This document shows positions 13,479-25,161 of a DNA stretch of 64,000 bases, one piece after another (within the stretch, counting starts at the first letter, position 1; every line of letters begins with the position of its first letter). Source of the DNA: Calliphora vicina (lineage: Eukaryota; Arthropoda; Insecta; Diptera; Calliphoridae); the NCBI RefSeq assembly GCF_958450345.1, contig NC_088783.1:24679701-24743700 (forward strand). The letters are read 5' to 3'. The translations under genes and the position numbers were made by a program. Under the pieces are notes generated by a model. The model saw only the letters and a program-made list of their open reading frames with translations. It made no database searches and was not told the origin of the DNA.

Positions 13479-13700
13479 TATTTCGTTCTGGGCTGTCGCA
13501 AAGCATGCTCACCGTGCAACTCGAAAAATCTGCACCACGATCCAACGCAGTCCATGACGACATCAAACCTCACTTGATAGAAATATTTCGTTCTGGACTG
13601 TCGCAAAGCATGCTCACCGTGCAACTCGAAAAATCTGCACCAATGTCTTTCCACGATCCAACGTAGACCATGACGACATCAAACCTACCTGATATAACAG
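13479..13700. repeat. Two-unit tandem duplication, period about 105 bp
   Basis: A relatively GC-rich unit starting TATTTCGTTCTGG occurs at 13479 and again at 13584. Both units contain CTGTCGCAAAGCATGCTCAC, CGTGCAACTCGAAAAATCTG and CATGACGACATCAAACCT. The second unit has an extra short stretch (ATGTCTTTC) before CACGATCCAACG. The composition stands out from the surrounding AT-rich DNA, so it may be a scrap of something once coding, but I recognise no protein in any frame. Confidence 0.8.
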
Positions 13701-13739
13701 AAATCACAAAGCCAATTAATCTCCCTATCAAACACTCTA

Positions 13740-16700
13740 CAGAGTATATAAGTAAGGTGTAAAATTTCGCTTGAAATATTGTTGGAATGTTTCTTTTAAA
13801 AATTGGGAAAAAACAATGGCTTAATCGATCTGTTTAGAATACCCGGAAAACCATATCTAATCATCATTATCATACTATCAATTTTCATTGAACATCTGAT
13901 CCATTTGAGGTTTAAAATGATTGTACAATAAAAAAGTTTTTAACATGTAGTTCGAGACTGCAATACTAGGGTCATTCTCATAAAGCCCTAGAATCCACGT
14001 ACCCAGAAATCTGAATACAAATAAAGTATTTCATATATGAGTTCTGTATTAAAATTTTAGTTATTAAGTAGCATTTCATCGGCACTACTTATGGTTAAAT
14101 AGGTTATCTTATAATTTTATCACTCAGCCAGAAGGGAGCCAGAGCTAAAGCTAATTTATATTTCCTTTAATTTTTATTGTTTATTAAATTTATTTCGCCA
14201 AACAGGGTACTAGTGTACATATACAATACATACATACATATGTATATGTATTTATTATTGTATTTGGCTTTAAATGACTTGAACTCAATATGATTTAACT
14301 TTACACTGAATGATGTTTTTGTACAATAACATTCATAGTCCTAGAAAAAATCTAAAATTAAAAACGAAAAAACAAAAATTGAAATAAACATTCATTTTGA
14401 ATGACAGTTGAACAAATTAAACAATGTCTGCATAAACAACAAATAAAAAAAAGAGCGAGAAATTGGAAAAGTGCAAATTCTAACTAAAAAAATTAAATTT
14501 TTTTCTCCTTAGTCAGTCAGTCAATGCTAAATGTAATAAACGCCCCGTGTTTGTAGTAATATAAAAACAATACAAGAGGTAGGAGCTATAGAAGTATGTA
14601 GTAGTAGCAAAGTGACAGTATTATGCAAAAATACAGTTGACAGCTAAATGTCAATGTTTGACATTTGCACGACACTTGCTGTATTTGTGTAGAAAATGAA
14701 AATACATAATAATATTAAAGTAAAAACAACCAGACAAATACAAACTACATACAAAATTGTGCTTATAGAAAAATTGCAAAAAAATATTGTTGTTTTGTTA
14801 GAATTATTTCTTGTTGTTTTTTGTTTTTATTTAATATAAAATTCGTGTCCTGACATCATGAAAATGAAATGAATTTATTAAACATCATATGGCAAGCCAG
14901 AGAGGAGAGCCTTTGTATAAAGTAATCTACTACAAACATTTGCTACGAGTACTCCATCTCTTCTGCAACTGCTGTATGTTTTGGTTTTGTGGATGTGGGG
15001 GTCTGTTTCGCATTTCTTTTTTCTATATTTTTTCTGCTTCCATGTTATACTTTGTATAATTTTTTTGCCTTTGGCTAGTGACAGAGACATTTGTGATTTT
15101 TTAATATAAATTTAATTAGAAATATGCAGTAACAGTATGTTGCAATCATTTTCATCTCTCATACACAAACAGCCAAACATATACATTGGAAAAATCATGA
15201 CAGCAAAAAAAAAAAAAAAAAAGAAAGAAAATGAATGGCATGGGGGGTTTTAATATTTAGTTCCCCTCTCTGTAATAAATATTGTAAGAGAGGAAACCTT
15301 TGCTGTCACATTGACAGTTGTTGTCTGATTTTATGTGAATGTATGTTGCAACCAGTGTGAGCACCCAAATTTTATTAGTACGTATTCCTAAGTGAATTCA
15401 TTATTATTCTTAACATTTGTTGCCCAATTTATAACTCAACATCATCTCAAAACTCACCCCTTGGAAATTTTATAAAATTCAACAACATGTTACACATTCC
15501 AGCTGCATTTTTTTCTTTTTTCAAAAAATAAATTTTATGTTGGTCCACAAACAATTTTATACCAAAGTGTTGGGGGGTTTCGAAGCAAAATGTGGAATGT
15601 AAAGAGAAAATTGTACCAAATAATGCAAAGTTATAACATTAAAAATTAAAAAAGTACTAAAGTACTTACTCTGCCACCCCTGCTGCAAATACTTAATTTA
15701 ATTGCCATTTTTTGCTTGCTTTTTTTGTTTTGTTTTTTATATCAAAGCCCTACAGGTTATTTGATTTTTGGCTTAGAATTATATTCAATTTTTCGTTTTT
15801 CCATGAGTGTATGTATGTTTTAAAAGCAAAATGCCCTTTGGCGGTATTTTTCTTCAAATTACTTTGATGTGTTCAATTACTCCAGGGCATTACCACAAAA
15901 TGATCGTAAATGTTTGAAATTATTTCGTGATTAGTACAAAGAGTTTAAGCTTAAGGGGATGTTTTCTGTTTTTCGATGGTATTAAATATAAATAAATGCA
16001 AAATACATGTGTCGGAAACAGGGTGTTTATCTGCATATGTTGAGATATTTTCTGTTTTTTCCTCTATTAAAAATGTTTTTCTATGCCCCGGTGGTATGGT
16101 ATGGTTTGGTTGGCTGGCTGTTTTGTTTTACGAGTTGGTTGGTAATAATGTGTATAATTTAATTAAATTTAGTTTTTCAAAATATATTCAGGTTTTCTGA
16201 GACATTTTTATTAAAAATAAATGTCATCTGTTAGGAAATTATTTTCACATTTGTTTGTGACACATTTTGCTTTAGTTTTAAATTGTACTTTTTTTATTAG
16301 ACTTTTATTTGTTTTTCGAAAAACTATTTTTAAGTTATTAACATGTAGTTATATGTATATGTGTATAAATAACACTTTGATGTTTTGGAAATGTTGTTTG
16401 AAACCTTTATGGTAAATTTTTTGTTGTGCCAACTCTCGGGGGATGGTCCCCATTCAAGCAGTGAACTGTACTGTTATAAGATGTATAGGATAATATAGGT
16501 AATAATTTTTGTGTACATTAGAACTTTCTGCTTTCATACGAAGAGGAGAGCTAAATAATAGATTATGCGGTTTTCTGTTCAATCGACCACAAATGGATTA
16601 GAATCTTTGTAAAGTTATGTATTGTTTTACATAAAAAAGCGGGCATCAGAAACAATTTCCTTAATATTTGAGGAAAAAGACGTAACCACAAAATAAAATA

Positions 16701-16960
16701 TATTTGAATTCTTTTAAATATTTCAAAAACATAAGATGATTCAACACAAAAAATTTAATTTAATTTTATTTGATGCTGTTTGATCTTACAAAATACTTGT
16801 AAGAGTAAACACATCAAACGCCTTTTTGAGTAAATATTTCCCATGTGCAGGAACGGATCCAGGACAACTGATTTAACCCTTTCGATTTACAATGATGCAT
16901 CGTGCTTTTTATATTTAATAGGTTTTAAGTCTCTCAAAAAATATATGGGGGGACGAAAAC
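13740..16960. other. AT-rich non-coding stretch with simple repeats, no gene seen
   Basis: No supported coding region. It holds a TACATA/TATGTA-rich tract near 14215-14260 and a pure A run with GAAA repeats near 15205-15230. The open frames of 60-80 codons here have random AT-rich composition. Confidence 0.5.
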
Positions 16961-16989
16961 CATAGTACCCATTCATCGATCATAGATGG

Positions 16990-17275
16990 GGGTAGTGCAC
17001 TAATTTTGCAGTTTCCAATAATACTTAGTGATAGTGCAAAATTAGTGCAATCATTTTGTTCATATTTAGTGCTGAGTTGAAAATTAGCAGCCTCATTAAA
17101 CATTAGTGATAGTGAGTTAAAAAATTTTGCACTCAAAATTAAATTAGTTGATTTAAAAAAATGCAATCATCAGTTTATTGCAACTTTTTTTTCTGCACTA
17201 ATTTGAGTGCAGCTTCAAATTGTGCACTAAATTTTTAAGTTCAAAATGGTTTATGTTTATTTCTGTGCACTAATT
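16990..17275. repeat. Cluster of TTAGTGCA / TGCACTAA motifs
   Basis: The octamer TTAGTGCA, or its reverse complement TGCACTAA, or one-base variants, recurs about eight times in under 300 bases, in both orientations. Examples are GTGCACTAATTTT near 16996, AAATTAGTGCAAT near 17040, and GTGCACTAATTT near 17267. The outermost copies face each other, which could be the worn ends of a foldback MITE. No coding content. Confidence 0.5.
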
Positions 17276-17540
17276 TAAAACTTAAGACTAATAATTCATT
17301 AAAAATAACAAAAAATATTTAAAATTTTTATTTTTGAATATGGATTCAACACTTTCATGACCTCTAATTTTTTTAAATTTAGTGACAGTATGTTAAATGC
17401 AGTTTTTATTGATTTTTTCACTATGGAAACCAGTTACCACATGCATTATTTTGTAATGAGTGGTGGTTACCCAGAACCTTATTTTATTTAGTAGAATAGG
17501 TACTTATTTTTATTCTGGTTGGTAATGAAGTTTGCATTTA

Positions 17541-17595
17541 GCACAGCTATCTAGTGTGTTTGACTGGAAAACGGGACGTTCATGGTTCGCCACCT
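17541..17595 (+). repeat. tRNA-like (SINE-type) module, truncated
   Basis: The segment reads like the 3' half of a tRNA-derived sequence: TGTTTGACTGGAAAACGGGA resembles an anticodon arm region, and CATGGTTCGCCACCTG resembles the B box with part deleted (GGTTCGANTCC expected). A T run follows at about 17610-17617. It lies 100 bases from a second tRNA-like module. A functional tRNA is not supported. Confidence 0.45.
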
Positions 17596-17693
17596 GTTAA
17601 AGCCATTTATTTTTTTGTTCATATTATACTAATTTATATTTTTATGTTTATGTTAAAACCATCGTTAACTTACAATAAAAGAACTCGTACATG

Positions 17694-17763
17694 GAGCAGT
17701 GAGTTAGCAGCTGGACTATCAAACACATGCAAATAATGTGTCAGTTCGATTCCCACACAAGGC
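17694..17763 (+). repeat. tRNA-like (SINE-type) module with B box
   Basis: AGCAGTGAGTTAGCAGCTGG resembles a start plus A box (TRGCNNAGYNGG type), and CAGTTCGATTCCC is a close B-box match. Between them ACACAT...ATGTGT can pair. A T6 run follows near 17768. Acceptor ends do not pair well, so this is not called as a tRNA gene. A tRNA-derived SINE head or a Pol III promoter captured by a repeat is more likely. Confidence 0.5.
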
Positions 17764-18009
17764 AATATTTTTTGTGTTTTGTTTTTTAGCACATATTCTT
17801 GTTGTGAGTTTACTACTTATTTCTTAACTGATTGTAAGTACATTTGTATGCTTGACCCATGAATTTTTTGAAAATCTTGAACAAAGGTAAGTAGTGTTTC
17901 AGTCAAATAATATGTAGTTATTAGAGTATTCAATCGGTTTACCGTTAATCGGTATAATGGAGATTTGATATGCTTAGAAAAAACTAAAAAAAAAATTGAG
18001 ATAATGGAT

Positions 18010-18102
18010 ATTCTTTACCATGCCTTACTTTCTACAAACAGCGAGAGAGTTTTTTCCAACTCGAGTTTTATTATAACTAAAGAAAATTATTTACTTTTTT
18101 GA
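18010..18102 (+). pseudogene. hAT transposase C-terminal dimerisation fragment
   Basis: The frame reads ILYHALLSTNSERVF and then SNSSFIITKEN before a stop. The pattern STNSERVFS...IITK is the signature of the hAT C-terminal dimerisation region, where family members usually have S..SERVFS..G.I.T..R. Only about 30 codons survive; the catalytic domain is gone. It cannot encode a working enzyme. Confidence 0.85.
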
Positions 18103-18112
18103 TGAATTGCTA

Positions 18113-18364
18113 CACAGAGAAAACAGATTCGTAATAGCAACCGAATATGTTGCCAATCGAATGATTCTACCTTAGTGACCGAATTTTACAGTTGTAGCTA
18201 CGAAATTTTGGAAGGGATAACAAAAGCTTGGTTGCTTTAACCGAAATTCTTTTTTATCAACTGACTTGACTTTCTGTTGATAGAACCAAAAAATTATATA
18301 TGTGTAACCGAATCATTCGATTGGCAACAAATTTGGTTGATATCACGAATCTGTTTTCTCTGTG
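18113..18364. mobile_element. 252-bp TA-target MITE, copy 2 (intact ends)
   Basis: The 19-bp ends are perfect inverted repeats, CACAGAGAAAACAGATTCG and its complement, flanked by TA at 18111-18112 and 18365-18366. The body matches the 251-bp copy at 10193-10443. It sits inside the hAT relic, so it is the younger insertion. Tc1/mariner-type mobilisation is inferred from the TA duplication. Confidence 0.88.
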
Positions 18365-18526
18365 TATGTTTTGTTTATTTTCCATGTTTTTGTTCGTTTT
18401 ATTAATAAAATACTTAAATAAGTACAAAAAATTCGTGGATTTATTTTCAGTTTAAAATTTAAATATAAATTATTCGGTTAATCGAATAATATAAAATTAA
18501 CCGAGTATTAACCGATTAAATCTACA

Positions 18527-18985
18527 GTTCTAGAAGACTGCCCAGAACTAGTGATTTTACATATCATTTAGGGTGACAACTAGCTACGTGACTAGTTGTT
18601 TTAACACGTACATTTCCTAAGCAGGGGGTCAATTGATCCTTTTTGATTACAATGTGACTGTCTGATAGCTGGTCCAAAGTAGTCAACGCACATTATATTC
18701 ACATACTGGTTACATAGCTTCACTTACCTTATTAGCTTCCTAACTGGTTACTTTATCAGCTACATAACTAGTTATTTTAAGATGTAGGGGTGCTTATTGA
18801 CCTCAAATAGTCAGTTAAAAAGGCATAAACAGTCCAATAAACGATTGATTGTTAGCAAAACTTCCTCCATCAACTTTCCAATAGATTACTTCTGGTGGGT
18901 TAAATAACTACATTCCAAAGAGCAGTACAAAATAAACGTTTAAAGTGACTCCACTATAGATTACTAAGAGACACTAAAGTGACTA
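18527..18985 (+). mobile_element. TCCCAGCAG-family repeat, copy B (partial)
   Basis: It shares AGTTCTAGAAGACTG, TTTAGGGTGACAACTAG, AGCAGGGGGTCAATT and GATAGCTGGTCCA with copy A, and TAAAGTGACTCCA...GATTACTAAGAGACACT near its end. The 3' half is missing: the match stops where the AAGGTAAAGGGTATAA hairpin begins at about 18987. Confidence 0.7.
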
Positions 18986-19020
18986 TACCCTTCTCACGAA
19001 GGTAAAGGGTATAAAAATGC
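18986..19020 (+). repeat. Terminal hairpin scrap of a Helitron-like repeat
   Basis: TATACCCTTCTCACGAAGG followed by TAAAGGGTATA forms a short imperfect hairpin like the 3' end of DINE-1/Helitron-type repeats. Little else of an element is visible. Confidence 0.4.
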
Positions 19021-19137
19021 GTTTTGTATTTAATTAAAAATCTTTAGAAACCCTTAATAAGTCAAACTTTCATAGCTTTTCTTTACAAACTAAATTAATT
19101 ACAATAGATATAAAATAATAATAAAATTTAACTTTAA

Positions 19138-19572
19138 CCCAGATATGCCGACTGTACTACATGTAGTTCTTGTTTACAGGATACGTCACGTTTATCAAAA
19201 TACCATTTTTTGTTGTTCACATACTTAGTACTCACCACTTTTTTTTTGCTACTATTTTTGAGTTATTGAATTTTTAGTTTGTGATATTTTCAAAATGCAT
19301 TATGGACATATCTCGATTGTACTGAAAGTAAAATTTTGTACATTTATAAGTGAATAAATACTATATTTTTTTGGAATTTATATTTATGAAGAGTAGCTTG
19401 ATTGTTATATGCATGAATGTTTCATTATTGCGTTTTAGTTTTTTTTTGTGACCCCAATGTCCTATAAATTTTTAAAAAACTTTAATTGCATGGTTTTTAT
19501 TTCTCATTTGCTTTCAAAATAATATAAAAGTACTTTTAAAATGATCAAGCTCAAGCCGTCGGCATATCTGGG
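19138..19572. mobile_element. 435-bp piggyBac-type MITE with TTAA duplication
   Basis: TTAA at 19134-19137 and 19573-19576 flanks perfect 15-bp inverted ends reading CCCAGATATGCCGAC. Ends that begin CCC next to TTAA are the standard arrangement for piggyBac elements. The interior is AT-rich with no open frame of note, so it is non-autonomous. Conserved ends suggest a fairly recent insertion relative to neighbours. Confidence 0.88.
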
Positions 19573-19576
19573 TTAA

Positions 19577-21735
19577 ATTATCACTGTTTTTCGGTTTTTC
19601 TTATTTGGCATCTCTAATATATAATGCATACATTTCATATTTAAAACATTGTTAAAAGTACCAAGTAAAATTATTTGCTCAAGAATGTAAAACATTCATA
19701 GTTATAATAACAATAGAGAGCAGCCTCTCCAATGAAAAACTTGCATATTATATTAAGGCTTTCAGTTATGCATACAGGACATTCGAAAATATGTATAGGG
19801 AAAAAGAAACTTGAAACTTATTTAAATCCCTAAAGCAAAATTGTTTACTCTGGAGCCAACAATGAGAGCAAAGAAGCAAAAATTATACAATTCTAGAGCA
19901 CAGTAAGTACTTGTTGAGAATACAAAAGAAAGAAATACTACTACTCATTGAATCTAATATGCAAAAAAGGACATCTAAATAGGAGTGTATAAATGTATGC
20001 AATAATAAAAAGTACCAAATCTACATTTTGTTTACCTCATTAATACATATTTTTACGAGTCATAATCGAAATGAGATATTTTTCGATTATTATGCATGAA
20101 TAAAAATTTAGCCACATTAAATGAAAAATGTTTATGCAAATTTTTCATATGTATGCAATAATTTTACTTCTGCAGGATCTTTGTGAGTTATATTACAATA
20201 TTAAGTTTAACGAGTGTGTGTGTTTTTTTTTGTTGCTAAGAATTATGTAAGTAAATCTATAAATGAAATTGTTCATTATGCCTTTGGCAACTTGAGATGA
20301 ATATCAATGAACTAACAAAAAATGCTGGTATTTTATTACTTTTTTTCTCCTCTGTGTGTTGACTTTTTAACAAAGAAAATGCTAAATATTTCAAGGACAT
20401 TCATGCATAATAATTTATATCAACATATGAATTATTTTAATTTTTTTTTATTTGCAAATGATATAGTAACTTACAGAATTGGGTCTACAGGCTTAGTAAT
20501 ACAAGAAACTTGAACGTTCTGATTCCTTTAACTTTGTGACCCAGTGTATTCCATAAGTATAAACTTATTTCCATGATAATTTTAGTAAGAATATTTCATA
20601 TTTTTCTTCACAGATGTGTTTGTATACTGGTATGATGTATGAATAATATGAATGTATTCATTACTTCATTATAATTATGTATTATTATTTACACCGTGTG
20701 TGTTGTATGCGTAAGTTTTTCGTTTAACGCCCATCCCTTAAACAAACAAACAAACGAAACAAATGGCACCAGTGATATTTTACACCCACTTGTTGTGATT
20801 ATTATTCGCACATTATACCGTCGCTCATACATCATCCAATAATAAGAATTAAATGAACAACTGTCATGTTCTACAATACAAACCAACATACATACATATG
20901 AACAAAGAATGGAAACCTAAAGAAAATACTTAATACTTAAGGACAAAAAAGAAAAAAAACTACCCATTATGATTTTTATTAATTGCAAGTGTTCGACCGA
21001 AGGTAGACACATGAATATTTTGAAAATAACAATACATGCGTGAATGAAATAAGACTGGGGACGTGACCAAAATACGGTAATATTTCTGTGAGTCGGTGAC
21101 AGCAGCAGGAAAGGAACACATACTACATATTTATGAAGAAAAACATTGGTATTTATGATATTTCATATATGTTTCTTTGTCTGGAATTTTTTTTAGTTAA
21201 GAACTTAAAGAAACTAAAGGAAATTGGATAATTGTATAAATAAGAAGGAGGTCAAATGATTTAAATTAAATTATTTAAAAAAATGTGATTACAATTTTTG
21301 ATTACAATGATTTGTAATATGACTCCATAGATGCACAGTAGATCCCGAAAGTAATCCTTGTTGATCAGAAATGTCCAACCAAAAAAAAAATTGATCAAAA
21401 TGTCCGTCCGATGTTTAAAAAAGGTGGGTATATGAGATAACATTATTGTATATAGAGTTATTGTTACAATTTATAGCTTTTAATAAAGTTCAAAAAAAAC
21501 AAAAACATTCCTTCTATAAAAGTATTTATTCACTACAAACAAAACAATGTTTGTACTATATTAAACTTCCTACAGAACAGTGATGACACTGAAGCGTGTT
21601 TTTGTAAATGTCATTTAAGAAATTTACTATATAATGAAAAGGAGCTCATTAAAGGGATATTTTCGACAACATTTGTATAGCTCAGGTATTATTTTTGATC
21701 CATTTTTTATCAAAGGGTCTCACAGATATTTAAAA
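19577..21735. other. AT-rich non-coding stretch, no gene seen
   Basis: No supported gene. The 63-codon frame at 20322-20513 contains FANDIVTY, which vaguely recalls a reverse-transcriptase YADD box, but nothing around it supports that. Confidence 0.5.
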
Positions 21736-21736
21736 T

Positions 21737-22240
21737 CTACCACACTTTTGGACACATTTTTGTGCTCTTCAATTCTCTTTTAACAAGAGCCCAATATCTC
21801 TTCACTAGTTTTAGATCCAGGCATTTTGGAGGATTTGTCTCGATTGGTACAAATACCTCATTATTGTTCATGTACCACTCAAGACCTTGCTTACCATAGT
21901 GACGTGATGCCAAATCAGGCCAAAAATAAATGGACACATTAACAAGTCTTATAAATGGAAGCATTCTTTTTTGCAAACATTACTTGATGTAAATTTCGGT
22001 ATTTATAGAGCCCTTTGTAACAAATGTTTGGCTTCTTTTGCCGCAACTGCATATTGCTTGCTATACCAAGAACTTTTTGGAAACATTTTCTGCTTTTGGG
22101 TTCTAAACTTTTCTACAACATTCCCTAGAGCATCAGCAACATAAAAATATTGACCCGGAAGCTGCGAAAAATTTTCCATACGTACGTTTCGTCATCCATT
22201 ATGCAGTAGGTATATTTTTGTGGTGGGAGTGGAACTACTA
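21737..22240 (-). pseudogene. Tc1/mariner-superfamily transposase relic, copy 1
   Basis: Read on the minus strand, MDDE (22195-22206) is the first catalytic aspartate block. It is followed, with frameshifts, by LPGQYFYVAD-like and SKQYAVAAKEAKHL stretches. The last open block, 21737-21976, contains FWPDLASRHYGKQGLEWY (second catalytic aspartate) and then NPPKCLDLKLVKRYWALVKREL, which matches the usual NPPN.PELRPIE.YWA.VK block of this insect transposase type, with E replaced by K in the place where PIE is expected. The N-terminal DNA-binding part is absent. Copy 2 at 46600-47354 keeps it. Confidence 0.88.
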
Positions 22241-22302
22241 TTTTGTCGCGATACAAACACCATCTAGTTGTACACTATTACCTAGTAATGTAGTGTATAA
22301 CT

Positions 22303-23962
22303 TAGGGTGATCGATTATTCGACATTTTGTGAAACCGGTTTTCGGTTTCTTCAAAAATTGTAATTTAATATAAACCTGTTTCGGTTTTTTTATAATAACC
22401 GGTTTTTTGGAAAAATATTAAAACGCCTAAAAATAAGAAGAAAAAAAGTTTTATTTATTAAAATAATACCACTTCTGCTACAAATTTACACTTTTTGTCA
22501 GAACTTGAAAAGCCACCTAATGGAGTTTGTAGGCCTAGGTGAGGACATACTAAAACCGTTTTAAAAGATTTTGAAACACCCTCAAAATTTTGAGTTTTAG
22601 GGTAGCTCGTAGTACTTTAGTACCTTTAACTCACACATTTTTAGACAGATTTCAAAATTTTAAACAATTAAAGTTAGGTAAAGAATGAAGCTTTCATAAA
22701 ATGTATGTATAAAATCTATATTCCTAGAAATTGTCTAAGTTTTTATAAATAGTTTCGCTTTCTTTTTTATTGTTTTCGTAATTTTTCAAATTCAACAATA
22801 TTTATTTTAATTTTTTTCTATGAAAACCTATTTTTCTTTGCAAAGTTTTTAAAGACAATTTTATATAGACAAAAATGAGACATTACTTATTAAAATCGGT
22901 TTTTACTTTCAAAAGTTATTAAACTTTTTCTAAAAAAGTTCCACAAAATTTACCTTGTAAATTAAAAATTGTACAAACATTTTTTTATACAGTTTTTTTT
23001 TATTTATATGGGCTGGGTGAGAAAATACTAAAAATGGTGTTAATGAAAAGTTGAATAACTTTTAAAATTTTCATCCGATTTGAATAATTAAAACGATGAT
23101 TTGTTAAGAACTAAATTTTCTTTATTACATTGGTATAAATTTGTATAAGCTTCCATACCAAAATAAGCAATAAAAAGCGACTAAAACCAAAAAAGTTGAT
23201 AAATTTTGTTTTTCTTTTAGATTTAGACTTACAAATATATCAAACAAATTTAAAGTCGGACAGAGACTGACTGAGTTACAAATCGATAAGTGGACGAACA
23301 TCACAGAAAACGGGTTTTTCAGAATTGCTTCTGAATTTGAGGGTGTTTCTGAAATTTTTCGACTTAATTTTTAATGTTCTCGGCAAGCCCTATAACGCAC
23401 GCTATGGCGTTTTCCAAGTTTTTTTCCATCGTAAAACCGTGTAGTTATTAAAACAATTTTGATTACTTCTTTTATCCTTCACAAGGTCTTCGGTTCAATA
23501 TGACCCATTTTGAAATTAATATTTAATTTTTTCTAAAAGGGAGTGGTTGATATTTTTGATATTTTATTTAATTTCAAATGTAAACAATTAGAAAAACAAA
23601 TATCTATAAACTTGTTTGGACTTAAGGTCTTTTGTTAGGTACAATTAAGTTAAATTATCTTTTACTTGGTGTATTTGTAGGACATATAGAAAACAAAGCA
23701 TTGAGTAAGTTTTCAGGCTTTCCAGATCACTTGTGACATTTTCTAAATATAAACAGTCTTTTAAATTGCTGAAGTATTTCTTTTAATGTTCTGGATTTTG
23801 AATAATTTTTAAAGTTTTTAGTACACTAAAACTCATAAAAACACACTTTTAGAAAAACCCGGCTATTCGAGGAGAAAAACCAGGTTTCTTCGATATTCGA
23901 CATGTGAGCTTTTCAAAAAAACCGAAACCGACCTTAGGAAAAAAACCGGGCCGATCACTCTA
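22303..23962. mobile_element. 1660-bp non-autonomous hAT-type element with perfect 8-bp duplication
   Basis: GTATAACT occurs at 22295-22302 and 23963-23970. The element begins TAGGGTGATCGATTATTCG and the inverted right end reads TAGAGTGATCGGCCCGGTTT. The ends are rich in ACCGGTTTTCGGTTT-type sequence. There are also inner facing copies of ACACCCTCAAA (22580) and TTTGAGGGTGT (23337). No transposase fragment was found, though the length would hold one. It is therefore a long non-coding derivative or one whose gene has decayed past recognition. Confidence 0.88.
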
Positions 23963-23970
23963 GTATAACT

Positions 23971-25160
23971 AGAGTCGCTACTGCAAAAAGATGAAAATCC
24001 CCGTTTATTCATAAAATTTGCTTAAATCCAAAGGATAGAAAAACGAAAAAGAAGATGGGTGTGACTTAATTTCAGCAATTTTTTCATATATTTAAGCGTT
24101 TCTGTTTAATTAAGACATATTTTATATCCCGACAAAAACGACACATGTTACTTTTAGTATGTGTGTAACTTAAGTTAAAATATTTTAATATAATTTAGTA
24201 AATATTCTCAACAAGTCAAGTTTTTTTTTTGCAGACATAACAAGCTGTTAAATGTTGCAGCATTTTTAGGGACTAAAGGAGTTATTATATGTTTCGGTAT
24301 GGGTGTCTGCTATCTCAAAATCATAATTCATAATACACAGATACATACATAGAACAAACAGTTTTTTGTTGCTTTTAAACAACATAGAATATATGACACG
24401 CAACATTTTGCTTACAAAAGAATGCATAAAAAAATGTTAGAAATGGTAGATAACGAAGGGGTAAATAATCTAAATAACAACAGTAGCAAAACAAATGAGT
24501 AGAAAAGGGTTTTTTGTATGTCTGGATTTTGAGGAAACAAAACTAAAAAAAGAAATAATAATAAAAAAGTACTTTATACCATAATCCGCTAAAGAACGCA
24601 ACGAGGGATACGAATTAAAAGGGTTAAGTGGTTATGATAAGCTATACCAGGATACTCAATTAAAATTTGCTTAAATTAAAACAAAAATGATTACATTTAT
24701 TATGAAATTTTGTTTAAAAAAAATTTGCTAAAATCAATCTAAGATATTGATTTACTTATCATAAACAAATGAAGGATGTGGAGTACTGTTTTATAGAATC
24801 TTGTTGAATTTGCTGGCGACTGTTTCCAAAATTGCAAAAAGTTCTTAAATTTAGTATTCCTGATTTCTTTCTCAATTCTGGTCATGTAGTTTTGCTGCAG
24901 ACATACATAATTTAATGTGTTTTAAAGGGCCCTTAAATCACTTTATTTTGTCCCTGTTTACATACTTGACATAAGTCAAAGAACTAACAAAGTTACGAAA
25001 AAAAAAGCTAGAAATATTTGTAGTTTTTCTCAAGCTATTGTGTAAAAGAAAAAAAAGTTGAAAAGCTGAAAATATCCTGTCTATAAACAGTAGAATTATT
25101 CACAAAAACATAGATACTAACTCATACATACAGAAATATATACATACCAAAATATACACA
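23971..25160. other. AT-rich non-coding stretch, no gene seen
   Basis: No supported coding region, element end or simple repeat beyond poly-A runs. Confidence 0.5.
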
Positions 25161-25161
25161 T

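Larger units (their letters stand above)
17922..18525 (+). mobile_element. hAT element relic, host of a nested MITE
   Basis: The left end reads TAGAGTATTCAATCGG and the inverted right end TAGATTTAATCGGTTAA, both in the hAT TAGAG/TAGGG style. Candidate 8-bp flanks are GTAGTTAT (left) and ACAGTTCT (right), only five of eight alike, so the duplication is uncertain. Inside are the last part of a hAT transposase (18010-18102) and a complete TA-flanked MITE (18113-18364). The right end abuts copy B of the TCCCAGCAG family, whose own start reads CAGTTCTAG, so the hAT probably inserted into the tip of that repeat. Confidence 0.7.

Noticed and set aside
20322..20513. FANDIVTY resembling a reverse-transcriptase YADD box
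   Set aside because: The second-aspartate position reads N, and no other reverse-transcriptase motif surrounds it.
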